In this document: in pieces, positions 1 through 9,049 of the stretch
Numbering within the stretch: position 1 is the first letter of the stretch
Layout: every line of letters begins with the position of its first letter
Source of the DNA: Mesorhizobium loti
GTDB taxonomy: Bacteria; Pseudomonadota; Alphaproteobacteria; Rhizobiales; Rhizobiaceae
DNA: 64,000 nt
NCBI GenBank assembly: GCA_002356515.1
Contig: AP017605.1
Coordinates: forward strand, 6,619,020-6,683,019
Reading direction: 5' to 3'
Made by a program: the position numbers and the translations under genes
The notes under the pieces: model-generated
Database searches by the model: none
What the model saw: the letters and a program-made list of their open reading frames with translations, nothing else
What the model was told of the DNA's origin: nothing

Positions 1-84
1 GTCACCACAGGCCATTGCGCGAAGTTCGTGCTGGCGTTGTCGGATATTGGGCCTGGGATGTCACTGGTCGAGCTGCCGGAGTGA
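1..84 (+). CDS. C-terminal end of an unidentified protein (partial)
   Basis: An open frame enters from the left edge and stops at a TGA, giving 27 residues that end in GPGMSLVELPE. The residues look like an ordinary protein C-terminus, but they are too few to assign a family. The upstream part lies outside the window. The base composition here is closer to the GC-rich bulk of the window than to the AT-richer patch that follows. Confidence 0.35.
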   Translation, partial: VTTGHCAKFVLALSDIGPGMSLVELPE

Positions 85-164
85 CAGGGCGGAAGGTAAG
101 TTGCATTAGTGAAGCTAGTCTCGTCCAAGTGGAAAGTAGCAGCATCCAATGCTGGCGCAAGAGA

Positions 165-611
165 TCAGGAAAACAAAATTCCCTGTACTGCTAATAGAAA
201 TCGAACGCCTGCTGCAAGACAAAAAAATAGTGACATTGAGCTCAAGAAGGCGATGCCTCGAAGCCGGACAAAATTTGTCTTGGGCGCATGAGCCGGAAGG
301 ATGCCCATCGTGTAAATGGATGCGGCAAGCGCAAGCACCGCCCAGAAAGCAGCATAGAATACGTGATACTTCGCAGTTTCAGCGATAGGCGTTTTTGCCA
401 AGGCAACGAAAGCACCTATGCCAGCCAGTATTACTGAAGACCCTGTAATAATTGACCCTAACTGCCCCATAATAACAGTCGCACCTAGGGATCTCTCTTC
501 CGCATCCTCTTCGGTCTCGTTAAGCTTATAACCTATCCAATGCCAATTTAACCAGAGTAACCATACTATGAGTAGCCCGATATCAGGCACAGGAAGATTG
601 CTATTTGACAT
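165..611 (-). CDS. Small four-helix membrane protein, unknown function
   Basis: The 148-residue product has four hydrophobic stretches, at about residues 13-30, 50-70, 84-105 and 117-140, so it is probably an inner-membrane protein. I do not recognise a family. The ATG is preceded by GGAAG at a usable distance. The reading frame overlaps the end of the upstream secreted-protein gene by 11 bp, which implies co-transcription and translational coupling. Base composition is clearly more AT-rich than the rest of the window, which suggests separate ancestry. A holin-like or stress-related membrane role is possible but not supported by any motif. Confidence 0.6.
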   Translation of the reverse strand: MSNSNLPVPDIGLLIVWLLWLNWHWIGYKLNETEEDAEERSLGATVIMGQLGSIITGSSVILAGIGAFVALAKTPIAETAKYHVFYAAFWAVLALAASIYTMGILPAHAPKTNFVRLRGIAFLSSMSLFFCLAAGVRFLLAVQGILFS

Positions 612-1128
612 CGCTCAAACTTCCAAGGTCTAGGACATCACTAAAATACATTTTGGAATCCTTTGGCCAATTTGTATCAATTTCTTGTTGGGCCTCACCT
701 TTTGCAATGAAGGCCGGGAATTGCGTTACCAAGGGCCCAACAGCAGCGCGAATCTCCGAACGTACCTTTTCGCTTCCAAAGGCACCGTATGCCTTTGGCC
801 AATAGGGCTCTGCGATTGGCGGCTTATTTGGAAACAGACACCACGCAGCAAGCCCAGCCAAATAGTCCTCATCCGACGGGGTGTCGCGACCATTCTTCAA
901 AGCAACCGCAACCGCGACTTGGTTCACGGCCGCCAAAAGGCCCATATATTGGCCAATGTTCTCCGGGGAGACGGAATCCCACTTCACGTGCAACCTCTCG
1001 GCCAGTGGGGTAGTTAAGGCAATCTTCTGAAGACGCTCCGGGATAATGGATGGCCCATCTTCCTGCGCTTTAGCGGCAGAACCAAAAATAATTGAGGTGA
1101 ATACAATAATTAAGATTGCGCGCAACAT
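601..1128 (-). CDS. Secreted or periplasmic hypothetical protein
   Basis: The 175-residue product begins with a classical Sec signal peptide: MLRAILII, a hydrophobic core, then a likely cleavage after SAAKA. The rest is soluble. I chose the ATG at 1128, nine codons inside the longest frame, because GGAGGGAAGG lies just upstream and the hydrophobic segment then starts at once. No catalytic motif or known domain is visible. It is the first gene of a two-gene unit with the overlapping membrane protein downstream. Both share an AT-rich composition unlike neighbouring genes. Confidence 0.6.
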   Translation of the reverse strand: MLRAILIIVFTSIIFGSAAKAQEDGPSIIPERLQKIALTTPLAERLHVKWDSVSPENIGQYMGLLAAVNQVAVAVALKNGRDTPSDEDYLAGLAAWCLFPNKPPIAEPYWPKAYGAFGSEKVRSEIRAAVGPLVTQFPAFIAKGEAQQEIDTNWPKDSKMYFSDVLDLGSLSDVK

Positions 1129-1259
1129 TGCCCTTCCCTCCACAAGCAATCGCATCCTGTGTTGCCGGCGGCCATAGAGTCAATGATCTAGAAGCTTCGC
1201 TTTCATGTCCCTCCATTTTTTGGCGAAGTCTTCGATCTTAGTACGTCAAATATATAGCG

Positions 1260-2066
1260 TTATCCCCCAGCCCGCCCGCGCACAGCCTTCCTCAACCGCG
1301 AATGCCGCACCGGAGACGGCACCTCCGGCGCCGGCGCAGTAGGCTCCGCGACCGCCTCCCCATCATGCAACCCCACCCTCAGCGCGGCACCCGCCAGGTG
1401 GTCGCGCATGGCCGCTTGCGCGCCTTCGGCGTCGCCGGCGCGGATGGCGGTCAGGATGCGCTCGTGCTCGCCGAGCGTGATGCGGGCCATGTCGTCGGAT
1501 TTCTGCTGGTTGCCGGCGGCCAGGATGCTTTCGCGCACGCGTTCGGAGACGAAGACCAGGAACTGGCCCATGTAGGAATTGCGCGTCGCCTCGGCGACGG
1601 TGCGGTGGAATTCTAGGTCGCTGCGCAGCCAGGCGACGCTGCCATAGGGGGCGGCGCGCATGCCGGCCAGTGCGGCGCCCATCGCGGCGAGGTCGGTCTC
1701 CGAGCGCCGCTTGGCGGCAAGGGCGGCGGCCTGCACTTCGAGGATGCCGCGCAGTTCGAACAGGTTGCGGAAGGAATCGGCGCGCTGCAGCGCCTCATAG
1801 TCGATGGTCAGCACCGTCGGGTTGGTGCTCTCCACCACGAAGGCGCCGCGCCCCTGCTGCGACCAGATGCGGCCTTCCGAGCGCAGCCGCGCGATCGCCT
1901 CGCGCACGACGTTGCGGCTGACGCCGAACGTGGTTGCCAGCGCCTGTTCGGTCGGCAGCTGGTCGCCGGGTTTTAGGCGCCCTTGCGCGATCTCGCGCGA
2001 GATGGAACTCGCCACCAGAGTGGAGAGGTGTGGACCGCGATTGACCTTGTCGAGTTTCAGCGTCAT
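1260..2066 (-). CDS. FadR-type GntR transcriptional regulator (FadR1)
   Basis: The 268-residue protein has an N-terminal winged helix-turn-helix of the GntR type (about residues 10-80, with LPTEQALATTFGVSRNVVRE and a wing ending QQGRGAFV) and a C-terminal all-helical FCD ligand domain (about 95-230) containing an EFH and a GEHERI histidine of the kind that bind metal or effector. FadR-type regulators usually repress sugar-acid or organic-acid genes and release DNA on ligand binding. It follows the FAD dehydrogenase gene by 3 bp on the same strand and so is probably autoregulated with it. The nearest candidate operator is TTATCATACAA at 3568-3578. Confidence 0.88.
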   Translation of the reverse strand: MTLKLDKVNRGPHLSTLVASSISREIAQGRLKPGDQLPTEQALATTFGVSRNVVREAIARLRSEGRIWSQQGRGAFVVESTNPTVLTIDYEALQRADSFRNLFELRGILEVQAAALAAKRRSETDLAAMGAALAGMRAAPYGSVAWLRSDLEFHRTVAEATRNSYMGQFLVFVSERVRESILAAGNQQKSDDMARITLGEHERILTAIRAGDAEGAQAAMRDHLAGAALRVGLHDGEAVAEPTAPAPEVPSPVRHSRLRKAVRGRAGG

Positions 2067-2069
2067 CGC

Positions 2070-3512
2070 TCACCTATAGTCGACGGCGGATGCGGACGCC
2101 AGAATGCGGCCGTTGCTCAAGATGTGGCGCGGATCGAACGCCTCCTTGATGCCCGCGGCAAGGTCCAGCGTCACCGGATCGATGCGTTCGAGGAACGCCT
2201 TCTGCTTGACCCGGCCGATGCCGTGCTCGGCGCTGATCGAGCCGCCATAGCGGTCGACGACGGCAAAGATTTTTGTCTCCGCCTCCTCGAACAGATGCTC
2301 GATCGCGTCCGCGCCCATGCCTTCCGGCGGTACGACATTGAGATGGATGTTGCCGTCGCCGACATGGCCATAGGTGACGGCGAGCGCATCCGGGCGCGCC
2401 TGCTCCAGCGCGGCCAGTGAGTCGGTGACGAAATCGGCGAGTTTGGAGATCGGCACCGAAACGTCGGTGCGCAGGTAACGGCCGCCGCGGCCCTGCCGCT
2501 CGACCATGATTTCGCGGTAGAGCCACAGGCGCTCGCCTTGCGCCCGCGTCGATGCGACGAGGCCGTCCTCGACGAGATCGGCGGCGCCGCCGAGAAACCC
2601 CAAAAGCATTGCGGACAGGTCGATCAATCCGCCGGAGGACACCTCGATCAGCACATAAGCCGGGTAGGGCTTGTCGAGCGGGTCGGCAAAATCCTTGCCC
2701 TCGCGCATGGTGATCTCGATGCCGCCGCGCAGGATCAGTTCGAAGGCGGTAAGCAGGTCGCTGCAATCGCGCCGGGCGCGGGCATAGAGCGCCATCGCGT
2801 CCTCGACGGAGCGCAGGCCGACCAGCGCGGTCTCGATCTGCGTCGGCTTGGGAAACAGCTTCAGCGCCGCGGCGGTGACGATGCCGAGCGTGCCTTCCGA
2901 GCCGATGAAGACCTGCTTGAGGTCGTAGCCGCGATTGTCCTTGCGCAGCACTTTCAGCCCGTTCCAGATGCGGCCGTCGGCCAGCACCACTTCGAGCCCA
3001 AGCACCAGGTCGCGCGTCATGCCGTAGCGCAGCACGTTGAAGCCGCCGGCATTGGTGGCGACATTGCCGCCGATGCGGCAGCTGCCCTGCGCGCCGAAGG
3101 TGATCGGCAGCAGGCAGTCGCTGTCTTCGGCGGCACGCTTGGCGTCCTCGAGGATGCAGCCGGCCTCGACCACCATGGCGAAGTCGATCGGGCTGATCGA
3201 GCGGATCCTGTTCATGCGCTCCAGCGAGATGACGATCTCGCCGCCATCGGCCGCTACCGCGGCACCGACAAGCCCGGTCAGGCCGCCTTGCGGCACGACC
3301 GGAATGCGCTCGGCATGGCAGAACCGCATCAGCGCCGACATCTCCTCGACCGAGGACGGTCGCGCCACCGCCAGCGGCCGGCCGAAATGGTCGCCCGACC
3401 AGTCGCGGCTGTAGCGTGCCAGATCTTCGTCCGCCGTCAGCAGCCCGCCATTCGGCAGCACGCCGGCAAGGGCGGCGATCAGCGATGCGGAGGTTGGCGG
3501 CACGGCATTCAT
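2070..3512 (-). CDS. FAD-linked 2-hydroxyacid dehydrogenase (GlcD/D2HGDH-like)
   Basis: The 480-residue flavoprotein belongs to the vanillyl-alcohol oxidase/PCMH superfamily. The FAD domain (about 30-215) carries PQGGLTGLVGAAV and GSEGTLGIVT; the C-terminal substrate domain has HVGDGNIHLNV and SAEHGIGRVKQ, whose histidines form the metal and substrate site in D-lactate, glycolate and D-2-hydroxyglutarate dehydrogenases. It should oxidise a D-2-hydroxyacid to the 2-oxoacid, passing electrons to a quinone or flavoprotein. I chose the ATG at 3512 because the PCMH-family N-terminus starts there; the 22 extra codons of the longer frame run into the intergenic operator. It is followed by FadR1. The exact substrate cannot be read from the sequence. 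Confidence 0.85.
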   Translation of the reverse strand: MNAVPPTSASLIAALAGVLPNGGLLTADEDLARYSRDWSGDHFGRPLAVARPSSVEEMSALMRFCHAERIPVVPQGGLTGLVGAAVAADGGEIVISLERMNRIRSISPIDFAMVVEAGCILEDAKRAAEDSDCLLPITFGAQGSCRIGGNVATNAGGFNVLRYGMTRDLVLGLEVVLADGRIWNGLKVLRKDNRGYDLKQVFIGSEGTLGIVTAAALKLFPKPTQIETALVGLRSVEDAMALYARARRDCSDLLTAFELILRGGIEITMREGKDFADPLDKPYPAYVLIEVSSGGLIDLSAMLLGFLGGAADLVEDGLVASTRAQGERLWLYREIMVERQGRGGRYLRTDVSVPISKLADFVTDSLAALEQARPDALAVTYGHVGDGNIHLNVVPPEGMGADAIEHLFEEAETKIFAVVDRYGGSISAEHGIGRVKQKAFLERIDPVTLDLAAGIKEAFDPRHILSNGRILASASAVDYR

Positions 3513-3567
3513 GAATTGACCCTGGACCCCTGGGGAAAACGACTGGACAACCACCATTCTTGTCGTG

Positions 3568-3578
3568 TTATCATACAA
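3568..3578. promoter_or_regulatory. Candidate FadR-type operator TTATCATACAA
   Basis: The site sits in the divergent gap between the FAD dehydrogenase and glyoxalase genes. It differs by one base from the inverted repeat TTGT-N3-ACAA, which resembles the general FadR-subfamily pattern TNGT-N3-ACNA. Related sites occur at 8930-8940 and 16594-16604. This is an inference from pattern only. Confidence 0.4.
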
Positions 3579-3673
3579 CCCTGATTTAGAACATCAAGCG
3601 AGGTCACGTTCCAACCAGCTGTTTGATGTGGACGGTCAGACCAGCAAATCCCTGAATTCGGAGGACTTTCCCA

Positions 3674-4084
<411 letters not shown>

Positions 4085-4095
4085 TCCGCCCGAGC

Positions 4096-4125
4096 GGGGC
4101 CGCATCTTGTTTGCGATGCGACCCC
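4096..4125. terminator. Hairpin between convergent genes
   Basis: GGGGCCGCATC pairs with GATGCGACCCC, eleven positions with one mismatch, around an eight-base loop. It lies 12 bp after the glyoxalase stop and about 43 bp from the stop of the opposing permease, so it could act as a bidirectional terminator. No clear U-tract follows on either side. Confidence 0.45.
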
Positions 4126-4167
4126 GTCCTGTCCGCGTTGGCTTGGGAGGCGGTGCGGATCGATCTG

Positions 4168-5133
4168 TCACTTGATGACCGCGATTTTGCTGCGGTCGAT
4201 GGTGATGGCGACGGCGGCGATGAGCACCGCGCCGAACACCATGTTTTCCAGGAAGATGTTGACGCCGACAAAGGTCATGCCGATGCGCACGATCGAGATG
4301 ATCAGCGCGCCGACGGCGGTGCGGGCAACGCCGCCCAGGCCGCCGGTGATGGCGGTGCCGCCGACGATGACGGCGGCGATGGCCGGCAGCAGCAACTGGT
4401 TGGCCAGCACCGGCGAGCCGCTCGACAGCCGCGCCGCCAGCACGACGCCGGCGATTGCCGCCAGCATGCCCGAGGCGGCGAAGGCGATGATCTTGGTGCG
4501 GTCGACATTGATGCCCGCCGCCCAGGCGGCCGGCTCGCCGGCGCCGACCGCGATCGCCTGGCGGCCGAAGCGCGTGTAGCGCAGCGCCAGAAAGGCGGCG
4601 ATGCCGATGACCGCCGAAATCAGCACCACCACTGGAACGCCGGCGATTGTGGCATTGATCCAGGCGGTGTTTTCCCGGCCCGCTTCCTCGATGGTGATGG
4701 CGCGGCCGTTGGAGACCCAGAGCGCCAGGCCGGTCACCACGCCGCCGATGGCGAGCGTCGCCACGAAAGAGGGGACGCGCAGCTTGACATGGACGATGCC
4801 GCTCAGCGTGCCGAAGGCAAGGCCGGACAGGATCGCCACCGGAAACGCGGCAAGCCCGAGCGAGGGCAGCAACTGCGCCAGGATGACGCTCGCCAGCGAG
4901 GCGACCGCCTGGATCGACAGGTCGATGCCGCCGAGCAGGATGGCGAAGGTGACGCCGGTCGCCAGGATGAACAGCACGGCGGTGTTGGCAAACAGCAGCG
5001 ACACGGTCTCGCCGGTGAGGAAGCCGGGCGCGGCGATCTCGATGATCAAAAGCAGCGCGACAAGCAGGACCAGCGGAATGGCGCCTTGCGTCCATCTGCC
5101 TTCGAAGACCTGCCGGAGGGAGAATTCATTCAT
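4168..5133 (-). CDS. Sugar ABC transporter permease (RbsC family), second of two
   Basis: The 321-residue inner-membrane protein has about eight to ten hydrophobic segments and the family signature regions GGIDLS near residue 68 and a glycine-rich GGTAITGGLGG near residue 258, which are hallmarks of ribose/xylose-type permeases. It is the last gene of a four-gene importer operon: binding protein, permease, ATPase, permease. Two different permeases point to a heterodimeric channel. The ATG is preceded by GGAGGGAGAA. The substrate is probably a pentose, hexose or sugar-derived polyol or acid. Confidence 0.9.
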   Translation of the reverse strand: MNEFSLRQVFEGRWTQGAIPLVLLVALLLIIEIAAPGFLTGETVSLLFANTAVLFILATGVTFAILLGGIDLSIQAVASLASVILAQLLPSLGLAAFPVAILSGLAFGTLSGIVHVKLRVPSFVATLAIGGVVTGLALWVSNGRAITIEEAGRENTAWINATIAGVPVVVLISAVIGIAAFLALRYTRFGRQAIAVGAGEPAAWAAGINVDRTKIIAFAASGMLAAIAGVVLAARLSSGSPVLANQLLLPAIAAVIVGGTAITGGLGGVARTAVGALIISIVRIGMTFVGVNIFLENMVFGAVLIAAVAITIDRSKIAVIK

Positions 5134-5137
5134 CGGC

Positions 5138-6649
5138 TCACACCATCGCTCGCAAGAGGTCCACTTGCTTAGGCTTCTTGCCCGGGCTGGCGTCGAAACG
5201 CGCGGTGATCTCGCCGTCGCGCATCACCAGCACCTGGTGCGACAGGCCGATCGTCTCCTCCAGCGTGTCGGAGATCAGCAGGATCGCCACGCCTTGCGCC
5301 GAGAGATCGCGCACCAGCTCGTAGACCTCCTCCTTGGCGCCGACATCGAGGCCGCGCGTCGGATGGTCGAGCACCAGGATGCGCGAGCCCGCCGTCATCC
5401 AGCGCGCCAGCACCACCTTCTGCTGGTTGCCGCCGCTGAGCTTGCGGCAGGCGGCATCGGGGCCGGGCGCCTTGATGCGCAGCCGTTTGATCCAGTCGGC
5501 GGCAAGCCGCCGTTCCTTGCCGTAGTCGATGGCGCCACGGCGCATGACGCTGGAGAGATCGGCCAGCGAAATGTTCTCCGCGATCGACAGGAACATCACC
5601 AGCCCTTCGAGCCGGCGCTCGCGCGGCACATAGCCGATGCCCCTGCGCACCGCCGGTTCCGGTGAGCTGAAATGCACGGGATCACCGGCGATTTTCATTT
5701 CGCCGGCATCGTGCTGCAGGAAGCCGCCGATGGTGCGCGTCACCTCCTCACGGCCGGAGCCGACGACGCCGGCAATGCCGACGATCTCGCCGGCCCTGAT
5801 CTTGAGGTCGACGCCGTGATAACAGCCGTTCGCACCAAGCCCCTTGGCTTCGACCAAGACGGTCTCGCGCGGCTGCTGCTGGCGGGCCTCGCGGTAATAT
5901 TCGGCCTGCAGGCCGCGCCCGACCATGATCTCGTGCAATTCCGGCGCGGTGACCTCAGCGGCGCGGTGTTCGGCCACGACCGCGCCGTCCTTCATCGTGT
6001 AGACGCGGTCCGATATCGCCAGCACCTCGTCGAGGCGGTGCGAGACGAAGACGAAGCTGGCGCGGGATTTGAGCGAGCGCACGCGCGCGAACAGCACCTC
6101 GATGTCGGCGGCGTTGAGCACCGAGGTCGGCTCGTCGAGCAGGATGAGCAACTGCCGTTCGACCACTTCCTCAAGCGTCAGCGCCTTGGCAAGCTCGACC
6201 ATCTGGCGCGCCGCGAAGGTGAGTTCGGAGGTGCGCGCCGTGACATCGATGTCGATGCCGATCTTGGCCAACTGACGGCGTGCGGCGGCGTTCATGGCGC
6301 GCCAGTTGACGATGCCGAAGCGGGTGAAACGGTCTTCCTCACCGAGATAGATGTTTTCGGCGACCGTCAGGTTGAGCACCAGCGACTGTTCCTGGAACAC
6401 CATGCCGATGCCATGCCGGGCCGCGTCGCGCGGACTGCGCATGCGCAGCTGTTCGCCGTCCAGCGTCAAGCTGCCGCCATCGGGCCGATAGCTGCCGGCC
6501 AGCACGCGCATCAGTGTCGACTTGCCGGCACCGTTCTCGCCGATCAGCCCGACCACCTCGTTGGGTCGCACCTCGATCGAGACGTCGCGCAAGGCCTGGA
6601 CGCCGGGAAAGTTCTTGATGATGTGGGACGCGTTCAGCATGGCGCTCAC
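5138..6649 (-). CDS. Sugar ABC transporter ATP-binding protein, double domain (RbsA/XylG type)
   Basis: The 503-residue protein contains two fused nucleotide-binding domains. The first (about 5-235) has Walker A GENGAGKST and Walker B LLILLDEPTSVL but a degenerate signature (LTFAARQ); the second (about 255-495) has a degenerate Walker A (GVVGSGREE) and an intact signature LSGGNQQKV. This asymmetry is normal for RbsA-type ATPases. A GTG start overlaps the stop of the upstream permease as GTGA; an ATG three codons later is the alternative. It powers the importer formed with the permeases on either side. Confidence 0.92.
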   Translation of the reverse strand: MSAMLNASHIIKNFPGVQALRDVSIEVRPNEVVGLIGENGAGKSTLMRVLAGSYRPDGGSLTLDGEQLRMRSPRDAARHGIGMVFQEQSLVLNLTVAENIYLGEEDRFTRFGIVNWRAMNAAARRQLAKIGIDIDVTARTSELTFAARQMVELAKALTLEEVVERQLLILLDEPTSVLNAADIEVLFARVRSLKSRASFVFVSHRLDEVLAISDRVYTMKDGAVVAEHRAAEVTAPELHEIMVGRGLQAEYYREARQQQPRETVLVEAKGLGANGCYHGVDLKIRAGEIVGIAGVVGSGREEVTRTIGGFLQHDAGEMKIAGDPVHFSSPEPAVRRGIGYVPRERRLEGLVMFLSIAENISLADLSSVMRRGAIDYGKERRLAADWIKRLRIKAPGPDAACRKLSGGNQQKVVLARWMTAGSRILVLDHPTRGLDVGAKEEVYELVRDLSAQGVAILLISDTLEETIGLSHQVLVMRDGEITARFDASPGKKPKQVDLLRAMV

Positions 6650-7629
6650 TTGACGATCCGCAGGCGCACGCGGTCGAGCGACAGCGCCACGGCAGCGATG
6701 ATCATCAGGCCCTGCACAGTCTGCTGGATATAGGGCGAGATGCCGAGCAGGATCATGCCGTTGGCCAGCACGGTGACGATCAGCACGCCTACAGCCGTGT
6801 TGACCACACCGCCTTCACCGCCGGTCAGCGCCGTGCCGCCGACGACGACGGCGGTGACGGCCGCAAACAGCCTGCCGTCGCCGATGACCGCGTGCGACTG
6901 GCCGAGCTGCGCGGCGGCAAGCACGCCTGATATGCCGAAGAAGAAACCGGCCAGCGCAAAGGCGGTGATGCGCACGCGCGTCACGTTGACGCCGGAGAGC
7001 TTGGCGACATCCTCGTCGCCGCCGATCGCCAATATGTGGCGCCCGAGCTTGGTGTGATACTGGATGATTGCGGCGAGCAGGAACGCGGCAAATGCGACCC
7101 AGACCGCCACCGGCAAGCCAAGGAAACGGTGCAAGGCGAGATCGCGGATCGAGGCGTCGTTGAGGCGGATCGCCGAGCCGCCCAGCATATAGACCGACAG
7201 GCCAAGGCCGATGAACCACATGCCGAGCGTCGCCATGAAGGACGGGATGCGCAGCATGGTCTGGACGAGGCCGCTGAGCAGACCCATCGCGGTGCCTGCA
7301 ATCACGGCGGCGAGCACGGCCCACCAGCCATAGTCATTGCCGTTCGCGTCATTGGCGGCGAGCAGCACCACCACCATGGCCGAGACCGAAAGCGTGCCTT
7401 CGACCGAAAGGTCGATGCTGCCCATCAGGATGATGAAGGTCAGCCCCATCGCCAGTGTCAGCGGCACGGCGGCGGAGTTGGCCAGCCGCACCAGATTGCG
7501 CAGTTCGATGAAATTGGGATTGGCGATGGCGATCAGCAGGCACAGCACGATCAGCACCGCCAGCGGCGCCAGGCTGCGCCAGCGCCTGCCGCCGAACACG
7601 GCGGCGATGCGGCCGGGGAGAAATGTCAT
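6646..7629 (-). CDS. Sugar ABC transporter permease (RbsC family), first of two
   Basis: The product has about eight or more membrane segments and the RbsC-family motifs GSIDLSVEG and GGTALTGGEGG. I chose the ATG at 7629 (327 residues); a TTG at 7686 with GGGAAG upstream would add 19 polar residues. It overlaps the ATPase start by four bases, which suggests coupled translation. It is separated from the binding-protein gene by a strong hairpin at 7717-7743. Confidence 0.88.
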   Translation of the reverse strand: MTFLPGRIAAVFGGRRWRSLAPLAVLIVLCLLIAIANPNFIELRNLVRLANSAAVPLTLAMGLTFIILMGSIDLSVEGTLSVSAMVVVLLAANDANGNDYGWWAVLAAVIAGTAMGLLSGLVQTMLRIPSFMATLGMWFIGLGLSVYMLGGSAIRLNDASIRDLALHRFLGLPVAVWVAFAAFLLAAIIQYHTKLGRHILAIGGDEDVAKLSGVNVTRVRITAFALAGFFFGISGVLAAAQLGQSHAVIGDGRLFAAVTAVVVGGTALTGGEGGVVNTAVGVLIVTVLANGMILLGISPYIQQTVQGLMIIAAVALSLDRVRLRIVK

Positions 7630-7716
7630 AAGCGTCGTCCGCTCGATGTCCGAAACGGACTTCAGGGGTTCTGTATGGATTGTCAAGAAACCGCTTCCCG
7701 TCTGCTGAAAAGGGGA

Positions 7717-7743
7717 GCGGGCCGCCAGGGAGCAGCGGCCCGC
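7717..7743 (-). other. Intercistronic hairpin after the binding-protein gene
   Basis: A perfect 9-bp stem, GCGGGCCGC with GCGGCCCGC, encloses a 9-base loop. It begins 8 bases after the stop codon of the binding-protein gene. Such hairpins are known to act as partial terminators or 3-prime mRNA stabilisers, letting the binding protein outnumber the membrane parts. Similar hairpins follow the other binding-protein genes in this window. Confidence 0.6.
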
Positions 7744-7750
7744 CCGGCGG

Positions 7751-8833
7751 TCAGGCCCGGATCGCTCCAGTCACCCGGCCCCACAGATCGTTCCAGTCGA
7801 TCTCCGGCTTGGCATCGACATTGGTCTTGTAATACTCCTCGACATTGTCGTGCGAGATCAGCACCGCCTTGCCGTAGAATTCGCGGTGTTCCGGCGGCTC
7901 CTTGGTCGGGTCGAACTTGCCGATCTTGGCGTTGTAGCCGATGGCCAGACCCATGCCGCCCTGCCAGAACGGATCGGAAGTGACCGTGCAGGCGAACTCG
8001 CCGGTGCGCACCGCGTCGACCGCCGTCTTGATGCCGTCGACACCGACGATCGGCACCTTGCCGGCAAGGTTTTCGGCGCGCAGCGCTTCCAACGCACCGG
8101 AGCCCATATCGTCATTGGCCGCCCAGATGCCCTTGATGTCGTCGCCGAAGCGGGTGAGCAGATTGCCCATCAGGTCGAAAGCTTCGGTCGATTTCCAGTT
8201 GGCGACCTGGAAGTCGAGCAGTTTGATGTCGGGATTGGCGGCGAGTGCCGCGTCGAGGCCCTTCTTGCGTTCGATCGCCGCCGTGGTCGAGATCAGGCCG
8301 CCGAGTGCGACGATGCCGCCCTTGCCGCCGATGGTCTTGAACAGGATCTCGGCAATGGTCTTGCCGCTTTCGATGCCGTCGAACTCGATATGCGAGACAT
8401 AGTTCGGGTTGAAGTCCTTCGGATGCAGATCCGCCGGCTTGTTCCACTGCGTCACCACATAGGCGCCGGCCTTGGCGCAGGCTTCCACGATCGGACGCGC
8501 GTCAGGCGTGTCGTTGGGATCGGAATTCAACACCATATTGCCGCCGGTCTTGGCCAGCATTGCCTTGATGTCGGCGATGCCCTTCTCGCTGTTGCCTTCC
8601 GAAACCAGCGTGACGTGTTCGAGCCCGGCCCATTTGGCATAGGCCTCGGCGCCGGTCTTCCACACCGCGTGGTAGGGGTTGGACAACGAGCGGATCGAGG
8701 TTACCAGCGTCGGTTTGTCGGCGGCGCGCAACACGTTCGGCATGGCGAGCGCCGCCACGCCGGCGGTGGCGCCCATCATCAGCGTCCGGCGGTTGATCGT
8801 GCCGGTAAGCGTAAAATCTGTCCTGTCCTTCAT
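7751..8833 (-). CDS. Periplasmic sugar-binding protein of ABC transporter
   Basis: The 360-residue protein has an N-terminal twin-arginine-like signal (NRRTLMMGATAG, then a hydrophobic run ending LRAAD) and a family 1 (Peripla_BP_4) periplasmic binding fold with a late GVDGIKTAVDAV segment. It should capture a sugar or sugar derivative and deliver it to the downstream permeases. The start is supported by GGGAGG eight bases before the ATG. It is the first gene of its operon; the divergent promoter region holds the candidate operator TTGTACGACAA. Confidence 0.9.
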   Translation of the reverse strand: MKDRTDFTLTGTINRRTLMMGATAGVAALAMPNVLRAADKPTLVTSIRSLSNPYHAVWKTGAEAYAKWAGLEHVTLVSEGNSEKGIADIKAMLAKTGGNMVLNSDPNDTPDARPIVEACAKAGAYVVTQWNKPADLHPKDFNPNYVSHIEFDGIESGKTIAEILFKTIGGKGGIVALGGLISTTAAIERKKGLDAALAANPDIKLLDFQVANWKSTEAFDLMGNLLTRFGDDIKGIWAANDDMGSGALEALRAENLAGKVPIVGVDGIKTAVDAVRTGEFACTVTSDPFWQGGMGLAIGYNAKIGKFDPTKEPPEHREFYGKAVLISHDNVEEYYKTNVDAKPEIDWNDLWGRVTGAIRA

Positions 8834-8929
8834 TTATCGAACCTCCCGATTGAATTCTGTTTCCGCCCGGTGGCTTGCGCTGACAGCGCGGCCGGGACCT
8901 CTGATCGACGGGTTGCCAAGCTCCTCCAC

Positions 8930-8940
8930 TTGTACGACAA
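8930..8940. promoter_or_regulatory. Candidate FadR-type operator TTGTACGACAA
   Basis: A perfect inverted repeat TTGT-ACG-ACAA, fitting the FadR-subfamily pattern TNGT-N3-ACNA, in the gap between the divergent sugar importer and GMC oxidoreductase genes. It is placed to control both. The likely ligand is one of the FadR-type regulators at 1260-2066 or 11632-12363. Confidence 0.5.
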
Positions 8941-9049
8941 CCCTTCAACACGATAACCATACCCTTTCTCTTGACGCGGCACAAGCGACTTGAGATCGTT
9001 GCGTGGAGGAGAGCAGGGCACTGATTTTCGCGCTGCCAAGGGAGTGAGA

